A stretch of DNA of 64,000 bases from Curtobacterium sp. TC1. GTDB taxonomy: Bacteria; Actinomycetota; Actinomycetes; Actinomycetales; Microbacteriaceae. Position numbers and translations under genes: made by a program. Of the stretch, positions 38,200 to 45,920 are shown one piece after another; position 1 is the stretch's first letter, and each line of letters begins with the position of its first letter. The notes under the pieces are model-generated. The model saw nothing but the letters and a program-made list of their open reading frames with translations, made no database searches and was not told the DNA's origin. The stretch lies in contig NZ_CP081964.1 of NCBI RefSeq assembly GCF_019844075.1, forward strand, positions 2,294,001-2,358,000, written 5' to 3'.

Positions 38200-39561
38200 C
38201 TACCCGAACAGGTTCACGGGCCGCACGATGTCGGCGTAGATCAGCAGCGCGCTCATCCCCGCCAGCAGCACCACGACGACCATCGTGAGCGGCATCGTCT
38301 TGGCCAGGTCGATGGGGCCCGGGTCCGCCTTGCCGACGAGCGTGAAGGACCGTCGCTTGATCGCCTCCCACAGGGCGCCGGCGATGTGCCCGCCGTCGAG
38401 CGGCAGCAGCGGCACCATGTTCAGCACGAACAGGCCGATGTTCAGCGAGGCCAGCAGCCCGAGGATCGTGTACGCCTTGTCGACCACCGGCACGCCGCTC
38501 ATCGACGAGACCTCGCCGATCGCGCGGCCGACACCGACGACCGACACGGGGCTGTCCTGCGACCGCTCCTGTGCGCCGAACGCCGCGTTCCAGACGGCCA
38601 CCAGGCGCTGCGGCAGGTCGATGATGAGGTGCGCCGACGCGGCGATCTGCGCACCCGTCGCGGGCAGGACCTCGGCCGGCGACTGCCGCACGAGCGACTG
38701 CCCGATGCTGACGCCGACGACACCGACCCGCTGGGTCTTCGTGGTGCCGTCGTCGTTCGTGACGACCTTGCCCTCGGCGTCGTAGACGTCACGGGTGGCG
38801 GTCGTCGGGGTGATCTCGAGCGTCTTCCGAGCACCGTCGCGCTCGACGACGACCGTGACCTGCTCGCCGGCGGACTCCTGGAAGACCTCGGAGACCCGCG
38901 CGATGGTCGGGTCCTGCTCGCCGTTCACCGAGAGCACGACGTCGCCGGACGCGATGCCGGCCTGTTTCGCGGGCGACTCCGCGTCGCCCGAGGTGCACTC
39001 GGTCGCCTGGCTGGTCGGCAGGACGCAGTCGACGCTCGACGTGAAGGTCGTGGTCGGTGATCCGAAGCCGCACAGCAGCACGCCGAACAGCACGATGCCG
39101 ATCACCAGGTTCATCGCGGGGCCCGCGACCATCACGATGATGCGCTTCCAGGGGGTCAGTCGGTAGAAGGCGCGGGAGTCGTCGCCGCCCGAGTCCGCGA
39201 TCTGCTCGGCACTGGCCTGGCGGGCGTCCTGCACGAACGCCCCGTACATGCCGGTGTTCGTGATCGCGCTCGGACGGCCGGAGGCACGCGGCTTGAGCAT
39301 GCCGACCATCGAGATGTACCCGCCGAGCAGGATCGGGCGGATGCCGTACTCGGTCTCGCCCCGCTTGAACGACCACATGGCCTTGCCGAACCCCAGCGAG
39401 TACTGCGTCACCTTGACGTTGAACAGCTTCGCGAAGGACAGGTGCCCCAGCTCGTGGAGTCCGATCGAGACCAGCAGGCCGATGATGAAGACGACCACGC
39501 CGAGGACGAAGAGCAGGACGGATTCGACGGTCACCGGGAAAGGGTACGGGACGGTTGCCAT
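38200..39561 (-). CDS. rseP: Site-2 intramembrane metalloprotease (M50, RseP/Rip1 type)
   Basis: Cleaves membrane-bound anti-sigma factors or other single-pass proteins within the membrane. It has 453 residues. The zinc motif HELGH lies in the first membrane helix (SIGLHELGHLSFAKLF), one PDZ domain lies in the middle (KQAGIASGDVVLSVNGEQD), and the third metal ligand is in MVPLLPLDGGH near the C-terminus. It sits next to dxr and ispG, the conserved actinobacterial dxr-rip-ispG neighbourhood. The 147 bp between it and dxr holds GC-rich inverted repeats but no gene. Confidence 0.94.
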   Translation of the reverse strand: MATVPYPFPVTVESVLLFVLGVVVFIIGLLVSIGLHELGHLSFAKLFNVKVTQYSLGFGKAMWSFKRGETEYGIRPILLGGYISMVGMLKPRASGRPSAITNTGMYGAFVQDARQASAEQIADSGGDDSRAFYRLTPWKRIIVMVAGPAMNLVIGIVLFGVLLCGFGSPTTTFTSSVDCVLPTSQATECTSGDAESPAKQAGIASGDVVLSVNGEQDPTIARVSEVFQESAGEQVTVVVERDGARKTLEITPTTATRDVYDAEGKVVTNDDGTTKTQRVGVVGVSIGQSLVRQSPAEVLPATGAQIAASAHLIIDLPQRLVAVWNAAFGAQERSQDSPVSVVGVGRAIGEVSSMSGVPVVDKAYTILGLLASLNIGLFVLNMVPLLPLDGGHIAGALWEAIKRRSFTLVGKADPGPIDLAKTMPLTMVVVVLLAGMSALLIYADIVRPVNLFG

Positions 39562-39708
39562 GACGGAGCCGAGCGCCGTCTGAGAGGTGGGACGGGCCTC
39601 TCCCCACCGGCACGGCCGTCCCGCCGCTGGCGCGTCGCGCCGGGACCGGCGGTGTGGGCCCAGTCCGTCACGTGGTGACCAAGCGACCGACGGGAGGCGC
39701 GGATCGCG

Positions 39709-40791
39709 TCAGCGGGTCAGCGCGCGGTCCGCCGCGGCGCGGGCCCAATGCTCGGCAGCCAGCACGCCGTGGAGTGACGGCTCCCCCGCAGTGTGCTCCT
39801 CGACGACGCGCTCGACCGTGTCGACGATGTCCAGGAACCCGATGGCGCCCGCGTGGAACGCGGCCACTGCCTGTTCGTTCGCGGCGTTGAACACCGCCGG
39901 GAAGGTCCCGCCGAGTTCGCCGACGCGCTTCGCGAGCGCGACGGCGCCGAACGCGTCCGTGTCGAGCGGCTCGAAGGTCCAGGTGCTCGCCGTGGTCCAG
40001 TCGAGCGGGACGCCGACCCCCGGCACCCGGTCGGGCCAGGCGAGACCGAGCGCGATGGGCAGGCGCATGTCCGGCGGTGACGCCTGGGCGATGATGGAAC
40101 CGTCGACGAACTCGACCATCGAGTGCACGATCGACTGCGCGTGCACCGTGACGTCGATGCGGTCGTAGGGCACGCCGAAGAGCAGGTGCGCCTCGATGAC
40201 CTCGAGGCCCTTGTTGACGAGCGTGGCGGAGTTCGTCGTGACGACGAGTCCCATGTGCCACGTCGGGTGTGCCAGCGCCTGCGCCGGGGTGACGTCGCGG
40301 AGCTGCTCGCGGGTGCGGCCGCGGAACGGTCCGCCGCTCGCCGTCAGGACGAGGCGCTGCGCCTCGGTGTCGGCACCGGAGCGGAGCGCCTGCGCGATCG
40401 CCGAGTGTTCGCTGTCCACAGGGACGATCTGGCCCGGCGCTGCAGCCTGCTGCACCAGGGAACCGCCCACGATGAGGCTCTCCTTGTTCGCGAGCGCCAG
40501 CGTCGCGCCGGTCTCGAGTGCGGCGAGCGTCGGCCCGAGGCCGACCGAGCCCGTGATGCCGTTCAGGACGACGTCGGCCTCGACGCTGCGGACGAGCTGC
40601 TCGGAGTCCTGCGCCCCGAACGCCGTGTCGCGCACGCCGAACCGGGCGGCCTGCTCGGCGACCAGGTCGCGGTTGCTGCCGGCGGTCAGGCCGACGACCT
40701 CGAACCGGTCGGGGTTGCGGGCGACGACGTCGAGCGCCTGCGTGCCGATCGAGCCGGTGCTGCCGAGGACGACGATGCGGCGCCGCGCCAC
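39709..40791 (-). CDS. dxr: 1-deoxy-D-xylulose 5-phosphate reductoisomerase
   Basis: NADPH-dependent second enzyme of the MEP pathway. It has 360 residues from the GTG at 40791, which follows AAGGG and starts three bases after the upstream FKBP stop. The Rossmann motif is [18 protein letters not shown]. The active-site segments [18 protein letters not shown] and [20 protein letters not shown] carry the metal and substrate residues. It is followed by the site-2 protease. Confidence 0.97.
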   Translation of the reverse strand: MARRRIVVLGSTGSIGTQALDVVARNPDRFEVVGLTAGSNRDLVAEQAARFGVRDTAFGAQDSEQLVRSVEADVVLNGITGSVGLGPTLAALETGATLALANKESLIVGGSLVQQAAAPGQIVPVDSEHSAIAQALRSGADTEAQRLVLTASGGPFRGRTREQLRDVTPAQALAHPTWHMGLVVTTNSATLVNKGLEVIEAHLLFGVPYDRIDVTVHAQSIVHSMVEFVDGSIIAQASPPDMRLPIALGLAWPDRVPGVGVPLDWTTASTWTFEPLDTDAFGAVALAKRVGELGGTFPAVFNAANEQAVAAFHAGAIGFLDIVDTVERVVEEHTAGEPSLHGVLAAEHWARAAADRALTR

Positions 40792-40793
40792 GG

Positions 40794-41765
40794 TCAGCCC
40801 TTCGCGAGGATGTCGACCACGAAGACGAGGGTGGCGTTCTTCGGGATGCCCGAGCCCTCCTGCGGGTTCGCACCGTAGGCGTCCTCCGGCGTGGCGACGA
40901 TCAGCACCTGGGAACCGACCTTCTGGCCGACGAGCCCGGTGACGAAGCCCTTGATGAGCGCGCTCTCGGAGACCGTGAAGGTCGTCGGGGCGCCCTTCGA
41001 CCACGAGGAGTCGAACTCCTTGCCGGTGCTGTAGACGACGCCCTTGTACTGCACGAGGGCGGTGTCGCCGTCGGCGATGGACGCGCCGTCGCCCTGCTTG
41101 AGGACCTCGACGGTCGTCTTGGTCGGGGCCTTCACGCCGTCGGGGATCGTGATCTCCGGCTCGCCGGACGCCTTGTCCTTGACCGTCGGCAGGCCGGGAT
41201 CCTGGTCCTGCGGGGTGCCGTTCGCCTTGGTGGGGGTCTGTGCGACGACGTCCGCGACCACGACGATCTCGCCGCCGGTGTTGAACCCGAGCGCCGACGA
41301 CTGGCCGACCGCGGCGACGCGGTCGCCGACCTTCGAGCAGGCGAGCAGGGCTCCGAAGCCCGAGCCGCCGACGGACAGGACCTGCGGGTTGCCCTCGTCG
41401 AAGCCGACGGTACCGAGCTTCTTGGCGTCGGACGCCTCGTAGACCGTGTACGACACCTGGGCGTAGTCGCCCTCGTCGAGCGACGCGCCCTTGCCCGTCA
41501 CGAGCTTGGTGGCCTGCGGGGTCTTCGCCGACAGGCCGGCCTCGAACTTGACCGTCGGGGCCTTCGCGCCGCCGAACGAGCCGGTCGCACGGATCGCGTC
41601 GGACGACTTGCCCGGGTCCGGGCAGGACGTGATCGCCGAGGCGGTGGCACTGGCGGTCGGGGTCGGCGACGCCGTGGACCCGTCCGAACCGGAGCCGGAG
41701 CATGCGGCGAGTCCCAGCACGACGGCGGGGACGAGGGCGATCGGGAGCAGGCGCAGACGCTTCAC
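40794..41765 (-). CDS. FKBP-type peptidyl-prolyl isomerase lipoprotein
   Basis: A 323-residue predicted lipoprotein: GTG start, basic N-terminus, hydrophobic core and lipobox LGLAAC with Cys at about residue 22, then a Ser/Thr/Ala-rich spacer. Two FKBP-like domains follow; the second is more complete ([46 protein letters not shown]). The first lacks much of the active-site pattern. It likely folds exported proteins at the outer face of the membrane. It follows the OsmC gene by six bases and precedes dxr. Confidence 0.9.
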   Translation of the reverse strand: MKRLRLLPIALVPAVVLGLAACSGSGSDGSTASPTPTASATASAITSCPDPGKSSDAIRATGSFGGAKAPTVKFEAGLSAKTPQATKLVTGKGASLDEGDYAQVSYTVYEASDAKKLGTVGFDEGNPQVLSVGGSGFGALLACSKVGDRVAAVGQSSALGFNTGGEIVVVADVVAQTPTKANGTPQDQDPGLPTVKDKASGEPEITIPDGVKAPTKTTVEVLKQGDGASIADGDTALVQYKGVVYSTGKEFDSSWSKGAPTTFTVSESALIKGFVTGLVGQKVGSQVLIVATPEDAYGANPQEGSGIPKNATLVFVVDILAKG

Positions 41766-41771
41766 GGGACC

Positions 41772-42281
41772 CTAGTCTGCCCCACGTGCCGAAGAGTCCC
41801 CTGCCAATGTCGCGGCACGGACGACCGTCTCGGCCTCGTGGTGCACCGGGAAGGCGACGGAACGCGCGATGAAGCAGAGCTGGTTGGCGGTGGCGTGCGC
41901 GGCTTCGGCATCGGCGACGCGGTCGGCCTCGAGGATCGTCACGACCGGGTGCAGGGTCGCCCCGGTGAGCTCGCCCGAGCCGTCGCGGTTCAGGTTCAGC
42001 GACGCCGTGGCCGTGTCACGGTAGTCGACGACGGTGAAGCCCTGGGTGACCGCGACGTGCAGGTAGCTGAGCATGTGGCACTGGGCCAACGCCGCGACGA
42101 CGAGTTCCTCCGGGTTCCAGCGGTCGCGGTCACCGCGGAACGTGGGGTCGGCGGAGCCGGGCACGTCGGGCTTGCCGACCGCCGACACGACGTGGTCGCG
42201 GCCGTAGTCGCGGTAGCCGGAGGTACCGGTGCCCCGGTCCCCCGTCCAGCTGACGGAGACCTCGTAGATGTGGTCCTGCAC
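41772..42281 (-). CDS. OsmC-family peroxide-detoxifying protein
   Basis: A 169-residue OsmC/Ohr-fold protein that reduces peroxides through paired cysteines. The two Cys residues are in [12 protein letters not shown] and [13 protein letters not shown], at the usual spacing. The GTG at 42281 follows AAGGGG and gives the natural N-terminus [13 protein letters not shown]. It is divergent from the asparaginase gene and leads into the FKBP and dxr genes. Confidence 0.92.
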   Translation of the reverse strand: MQDHIYEVSVSWTGDRGTGTSGYRDYGRDHVVSAVGKPDVPGSADPTFRGDRDRWNPEELVVAALAQCHMLSYLHVAVTQGFTVVDYRDTATASLNLNRDGSGELTGATLHPVVTILEADRVADAEAAHATANQLCFIARSVAFPVHHEAETVVRAATLAGDSSARGAD

Positions 42282-42326
42282 GCGGGTGCCCCTTCGTCGG
42301 CGTCGCTGGCGGTCGTCCGCCCTGGC

Positions 42327-42332
42327 TAGCAT
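42327..42332 (+). promoter_or_regulatory. -10 box of the asparaginase gene (leaderless start predicted)
   Basis: TAGCAT, then GGCGGC, then the ATG at 42339 on the plus strand. Confidence 0.6.
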
Positions 42333-42338
42333 GGCGGC

Positions 42339-43331
42339 ATGACGGTGAGCCACGAAGTCCGCACTGATCGCCATCCTCTCACCGCCGACGGGTCGGTCGA
42401 ACTCGCGGTCCTCGACCGGTCCGGGTTCGACGAGAGCCGGCACATCGGCGCCGGGGTCGTGGTCGACTCCGCGGGAGCCGTGGTCGACTCGGTCGGCGAC
42501 GCCACCGCCAGCATCTACCCGCGCTCGACGATGAAGCCGTTCCAGGCCCTCGCCGTCCGCCGCGCCGGTGCCCTGTTCTCCGACGAGGAACTCGTCCTCA
42601 CCACCGCGAGCCACGCCGGCACCGCTGCTCACCAGGCCCTCGCCCTGCACATGCTCGAGTCGTTCGACCACGTCGAGGCCGACCTCGGGTGCCCGCCGGA
42701 CATGCCCTTCGACCGCGCGACCGGCCGGACGATGGACGGTCCCCGACGCCTGGCGATGAACTGCTCGGGCAAGCACGCCGGCATGCTCGCCGCCTGCCGC
42801 GTCAACGGCTGGGACGAGGCGACGTACCTGGACATCGAGCACCCCGTGCAGCAGCGTGTCCGCTCGGTGGTCGAGGAGTACACGCACGAGACGGTGGACC
42901 TGGTGGGCACCGACGGCTGCGGCGCCCCCGTGTTCCCGCTCACGCTGACCGGTCTCGCACGCGGCTTCGCCGGTGTCGTCGCCCGTGCCGACGACGACTC
43001 CGCCGCGCTGACCGACGCCGTCCTGGCGCACCCGTGGGCGATCGACGGCGTCGGGCGGGCGAACACCGTCACGATCGAGCGACTGCAGGTCCTGGCGAAG
43101 CTCGGTGCCGAGGGCGTCATGGTCATGGGGCTCCCCGGCGGTGCCGCGGTCGCGGTGAAGGTGCTGGACGGATCGCAGCGCGCGGGCACCCTCGCAGCAC
43201 TGACCCTGCTGCAGCGGAACGGGTTGGTGGGTGCCGACGGCGTGGCCGAGGTGCTCGCGGCGACCGGTGAGCAGGTGCTCGGCGGTGGTGTGCCGGTCGG
43301 CGCGGTCCGGGTCGGCTCCGGCCTGCGCTGA
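42339..43331 (+). CDS. L-asparaginase, class 3 (PF06089-type)
   Basis: Hydrolyses asparagine to aspartate and ammonia. It has 330 residues of the thermolabile/Rhizobium-type family. The Ser-Lys pair is in YPRSTMKPFQ (SxxK), and the metal-linked Cys/Lys/Cys set is in MNCSGKHAGM and GTDGCGAPVF. This family is unrelated to the E. coli Thr-type asparaginases. No signal peptide is visible, so it should be cytoplasmic. It is a single plus-strand gene with a near-start -10 box and no ribosome binding site. It meets the end of the signalling cluster five bases downstream. Confidence 0.93.
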   Translation: MTVSHEVRTDRHPLTADGSVELAVLDRSGFDESRHIGAGVVVDSAGAVVDSVGDATASIYPRSTMKPFQALAVRRAGALFSDEELVLTTASHAGTAAHQALALHMLESFDHVEADLGCPPDMPFDRATGRTMDGPRRLAMNCSGKHAGMLAACRVNGWDEATYLDIEHPVQQRVRSVVEEYTHETVDLVGTDGCGAPVFPLTLTGLARGFAGVVARADDDSAALTDAVLAHPWAIDGVGRANTVTIERLQVLAKLGAEGVMVMGLPGGAAVAVKVLDGSQRAGTLAALTLLQRNGLVGADGVAEVLAATGEQVLGGGVPVGAVRVGSGLR

Positions 43332-43336
43332 GGCCC

Positions 43337-44008
43337 TCACCCGACGAGCTCCGGCAGTGGCGAGAGCACCGGGAGCACCGGTGTGAGCGTGACTCCGCGT
43401 CGGTCGGGTGGGCGACGGACGGTGCAGCCGTAGCGGGTGACCTCGACCGCGGCGTCCCAGAGCCGTGGCATCGTGCCGAGGCCCGGCACGAGCACGACCG
43501 TGCCGCTCGGACGTCCGGACCGGTCGAGCCGCGCGAGCACCGCAGTGCCGTCAGGCACCGCCGCGCCGTCAGACACCGCCGCACCGGCGGGGGTCTCGAG
43601 TCGGCCGGCCGTACGGAGGTCGTCGCACGGGTCGGCGGTGGCACGGAGCTGTTCGGCGACCGCCTGGAACACCGCGGCCGCCAGCGCGCCCGCACCGACG
43701 ACCACGACGTGACCGGTCGCGTCGGTCTCCCACGGGACACCGTCCGGGCCGTGGCCGAGCAGGAGCCGTCCGGGAGCGCTCGGACAGAGGGGCTCGACCG
43801 TCGCTGCGGAGTCGTCGCCCGACAGCGACGACGGTTCGTGGCGTCCGTCCGCACTGGACCGGTCCAGCAGGACGTCCAGCACCGCGCAGCACCCGGCGGC
43901 TGCGAACACCACCGGACGGGAGACGCCGTCGAGCGGCGCGAACACCCCGGCGAGCACGAGGACGACGGCGGTCCCGACCAGGACGCACCGGGCAGCGAAC
44001 GGGGTCAT
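43337..44008 (-). CDS. Two-helix membrane protein at the end of the signalling cluster, degenerate FtsK-like segment
   Basis: A 223-residue protein starting MTPFAARCVLVGTAVVLVLA with two membrane helices (residues about 6-22 and 30-47) and a cytoplasmic part. LLLGHGPDGVPWETD followed by GHVVVVGAGALAAAVFQAV has the rhythm of the FtsK/EccC nucleotide-binding entry strand, but no Gly-Lys-Ser/Thr is present. I do not recognise a working domain. It is 70 bases after the zinc-ribbon/FHA gene on the same strand, so probably the last gene of that transcript. The ATPase link is weak inference. Confidence 0.65.
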   Translation of the reverse strand: MTPFAARCVLVGTAVVLVLAGVFAPLDGVSRPVVFAAAGCCAVLDVLLDRSSADGRHEPSSLSGDDSAATVEPLCPSAPGRLLLGHGPDGVPWETDATGHVVVVGAGALAAAVFQAVAEQLRATADPCDDLRTAGRLETPAGAAVSDGAAVPDGTAVLARLDRSGRPSGTVVLVPGLGTMPRLWDAAVEVTRYGCTVRRPPDRRGVTLTPVLPVLSPLPELVG

Positions 44009-44078
44009 GCCTCCATCGCAGCAGAAGCGCGACGGTGCCGGGGCGGCCCCGACCGATCTGTGGAGAAGGTCGGGACCG

Positions 44079-45920
44079 CTACTGCACGAGGAAGAACTGC
44101 TCGCCGATGTCCACGCGTGCACCGCGCTCCACGCGGTAACGGCGCCCCGGCTCGCACCGGCGGATCGAGCCGTCGATGTGCCGGACGACGGTGCCGTTGC
44201 CGGAGAACCGATCGGACACCCAGAGGTCGTCGCCGTCACGCCCGAGTTCGAGGTGGGTCTTGGAGACCGACTTGCCCGGGTCGTGGACGGTCAGCAGGTC
44301 GTCGTACCGCTCCCCCGGCTGCGGACGCGGCAGACGGCCGAGCAGTCCGGTGCCGTGCACGCCGAAGCGCTCGCCCGTGCTGAAGTGCAGCAGGAACGGC
44401 GCACGCGTCGGCGTCTTCGAGACGATGCGGGTCTCGTCGACGTCCTCGTCGAGTTCGTCGTCGTCAGCACGGGCCTCGGGACGCTCCGACGGCGGGAGCG
44501 GGACCTCGGGGGTCGTCGCCCCGGGGACCGGTGGCAGCGGCGCGGCGAGCGGGGTCTGCGCCGTCGGAGCCCAGCACCGTTCGGCCCCCTGCGACTCGCC
44601 GGACTCTGCCGCACCACCGGGCTCGGACGGCTCGGTGACCGGTGCCGCGTGTGCGCCGCGGGGACGCCCACCCGGCCGCGATGCCTCGCTGTCCGGCAGG
44701 GCCGACTCGTCGTCGGCAGCGCCGTCGTCGGCAGCGCCGTCGCCGGCAGCGGTCTCGCCGGCAGCGGTCTCGCCGGCAGCGGTCTCGTCGACCGGGATCT
44801 CGTCGTCCGGCACGGCGGTCGACGACGATCCGCCCGCTCCGGCCGACTCCTCGCCGGAGTGCTCGGTCGCCCAGTCCGGACGCGCCATGGGCAACGGCAC
44901 GACCGGCCCGGTGAAGGCGGCGGTCACGGCAGGGCGGACGGCACCGCACTCGCCGCAGAAGATGTCGTCCGGCTCGAGGCGGTTGCCGCAGACGTGGCAG
45001 ATGGTCGTGGCGTGCATGCCCGGCGTCACGAGGGGTGCGGGCCGCGGCGGTCGGCGGTCGATCAGCGGCTCGACCACGGCGGTGTCCCCCGGCTGTGGCG
45101 GGGACACGACGGGCACAGCGGCGGACTGTTCGCCGGCGCCGTCCGGTCCGGGCGCACCCGCGTCGGACCCCGCGGGGGCAGACGCGTCCTGCGTGGCCTC
45201 AGCCGAGGAGGTGTCGGTGTCGCGACCAGACGTGGTCGGGATCGGCGGCACGACGGGTACGTCGGGTTCCGACGGCGCTCCCGGTTCCGCTGCAGCGTCC
45301 GACTCGACTGCGGCGCCTCGGCCGACCCACCACGAGGGGCCGCTCGGAGCGGCGGTCGGGGCGGGAGCGACGGGCGGCGCCCACACCGGGGCCGGGGCCT
45401 CGTCGGCGGGCGCCGGGGTTGCGGGGCGCTCGTCGACGGGGGCCAAGCGCGTGCGCTCGGGGTCGTCGGCCAGGGCGTCCGCGGGTTCGGACCGGTAGGC
45501 GTCCGGGTCGAGCGGCGGTTCGTCCTGGACAGGTGCGGCGCCGGGCTGCGCGGCCGCGTTCGACCAGTCGCCGAGGCCGGAACCCGAACCGTGCACGTGC
45601 GACGGGGCCTCGCGCGGAGCGAGGTCGTCAGGGCGCTGGACCGGCACGGCAGCCGGGGGCTCGGCGTCGCGGCGGTCGGCGCCGGTCAGCCAGGCGCGGG
45701 TGGCGGGGTCGAGGGTCGACTCGGGCAACCACGCGTCGGCGGCCGGATCGGAGCGACGTCCGTGGGCGTCGGGCTGCTGCAGGGGCGGTGGTGGGGCCTG
45801 CTCGACGGGGGTCGGAGCGACCGGCCGGCGGCTCGCCCCGGCGGTCACCGCGCGTCCGCACTCACCGCAGAAGATCGCCCCGTCCGGGAGCATCGATCCA
45901 CAGTGTTCGCATCTGATCAC
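44079..45920 (-). CDS. Double zinc-ribbon protein with C-terminal FHA domain
   Basis: A 613-residue cytoplasmic protein. The first zinc ribbon (CEHCG...CGECG) is at residues 4-20 and the second (CHVCG...CGECG) near residue 304. Long acidic, Ala/Pro-rich linkers join them. A C-terminal FHA domain covers about residues 500-613 with GLLGRLPRP, SKTHLEL and SGNGTVVR, the phosphothreonine-binding signature. A short repeat AAGETAAGETAAG lies near 44720-44790. The ATG overlaps the upstream stop by ATGA. It likely reads phosphorylation by the cluster kinase; partner unknown. Confidence 0.88.
   Translation of the reverse strand: MIRCEHCGSMLPDGAIFCGECGRAVTAGASRRPVAPTPVEQAPPPPLQQPDAHGRRSDPAADAWLPESTLDPATRAWLTGADRRDAEPPAAVPVQRPDDLAPREAPSHVHGSGSGLGDWSNAAAQPGAAPVQDEPPLDPDAYRSEPADALADDPERTRLAPVDERPATPAPADEAPAPVWAPPVAPAPTAAPSGPSWWVGRGAAVESDAAAEPGAPSEPDVPVVPPIPTTSGRDTDTSSAEATQDASAPAGSDAGAPGPDGAGEQSAAVPVVSPPQPGDTAVVEPLIDRRPPRPAPLVTPGMHATTICHVCGNRLEPDDIFCGECGAVRPAVTAAFTGPVVPLPMARPDWATEHSGEESAGAGGSSSTAVPDDEIPVDETAAGETAAGETAAGDGAADDGAADDESALPDSEASRPGGRPRGAHAAPVTEPSEPGGAAESGESQGAERCWAPTAQTPLAAPLPPVPGATTPEVPLPPSERPEARADDDELDEDVDETRIVSKTPTRAPFLLHFSTGERFGVHGTGLLGRLPRPQPGERYDDLLTVHDPGKSVSKTHLELGRDGDDLWVSDRFSGNGTVVRHIDGSIRRCEPGRRYRVERGARVDIGEQFFLVQ

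Noticed and set aside
43337..44008. Type VII secretion (EccC) assignment for the small membrane protein
   Set aside because: No P-loop and no WXG100 or other ESX gene in the window; kept only as a weak resemblance.
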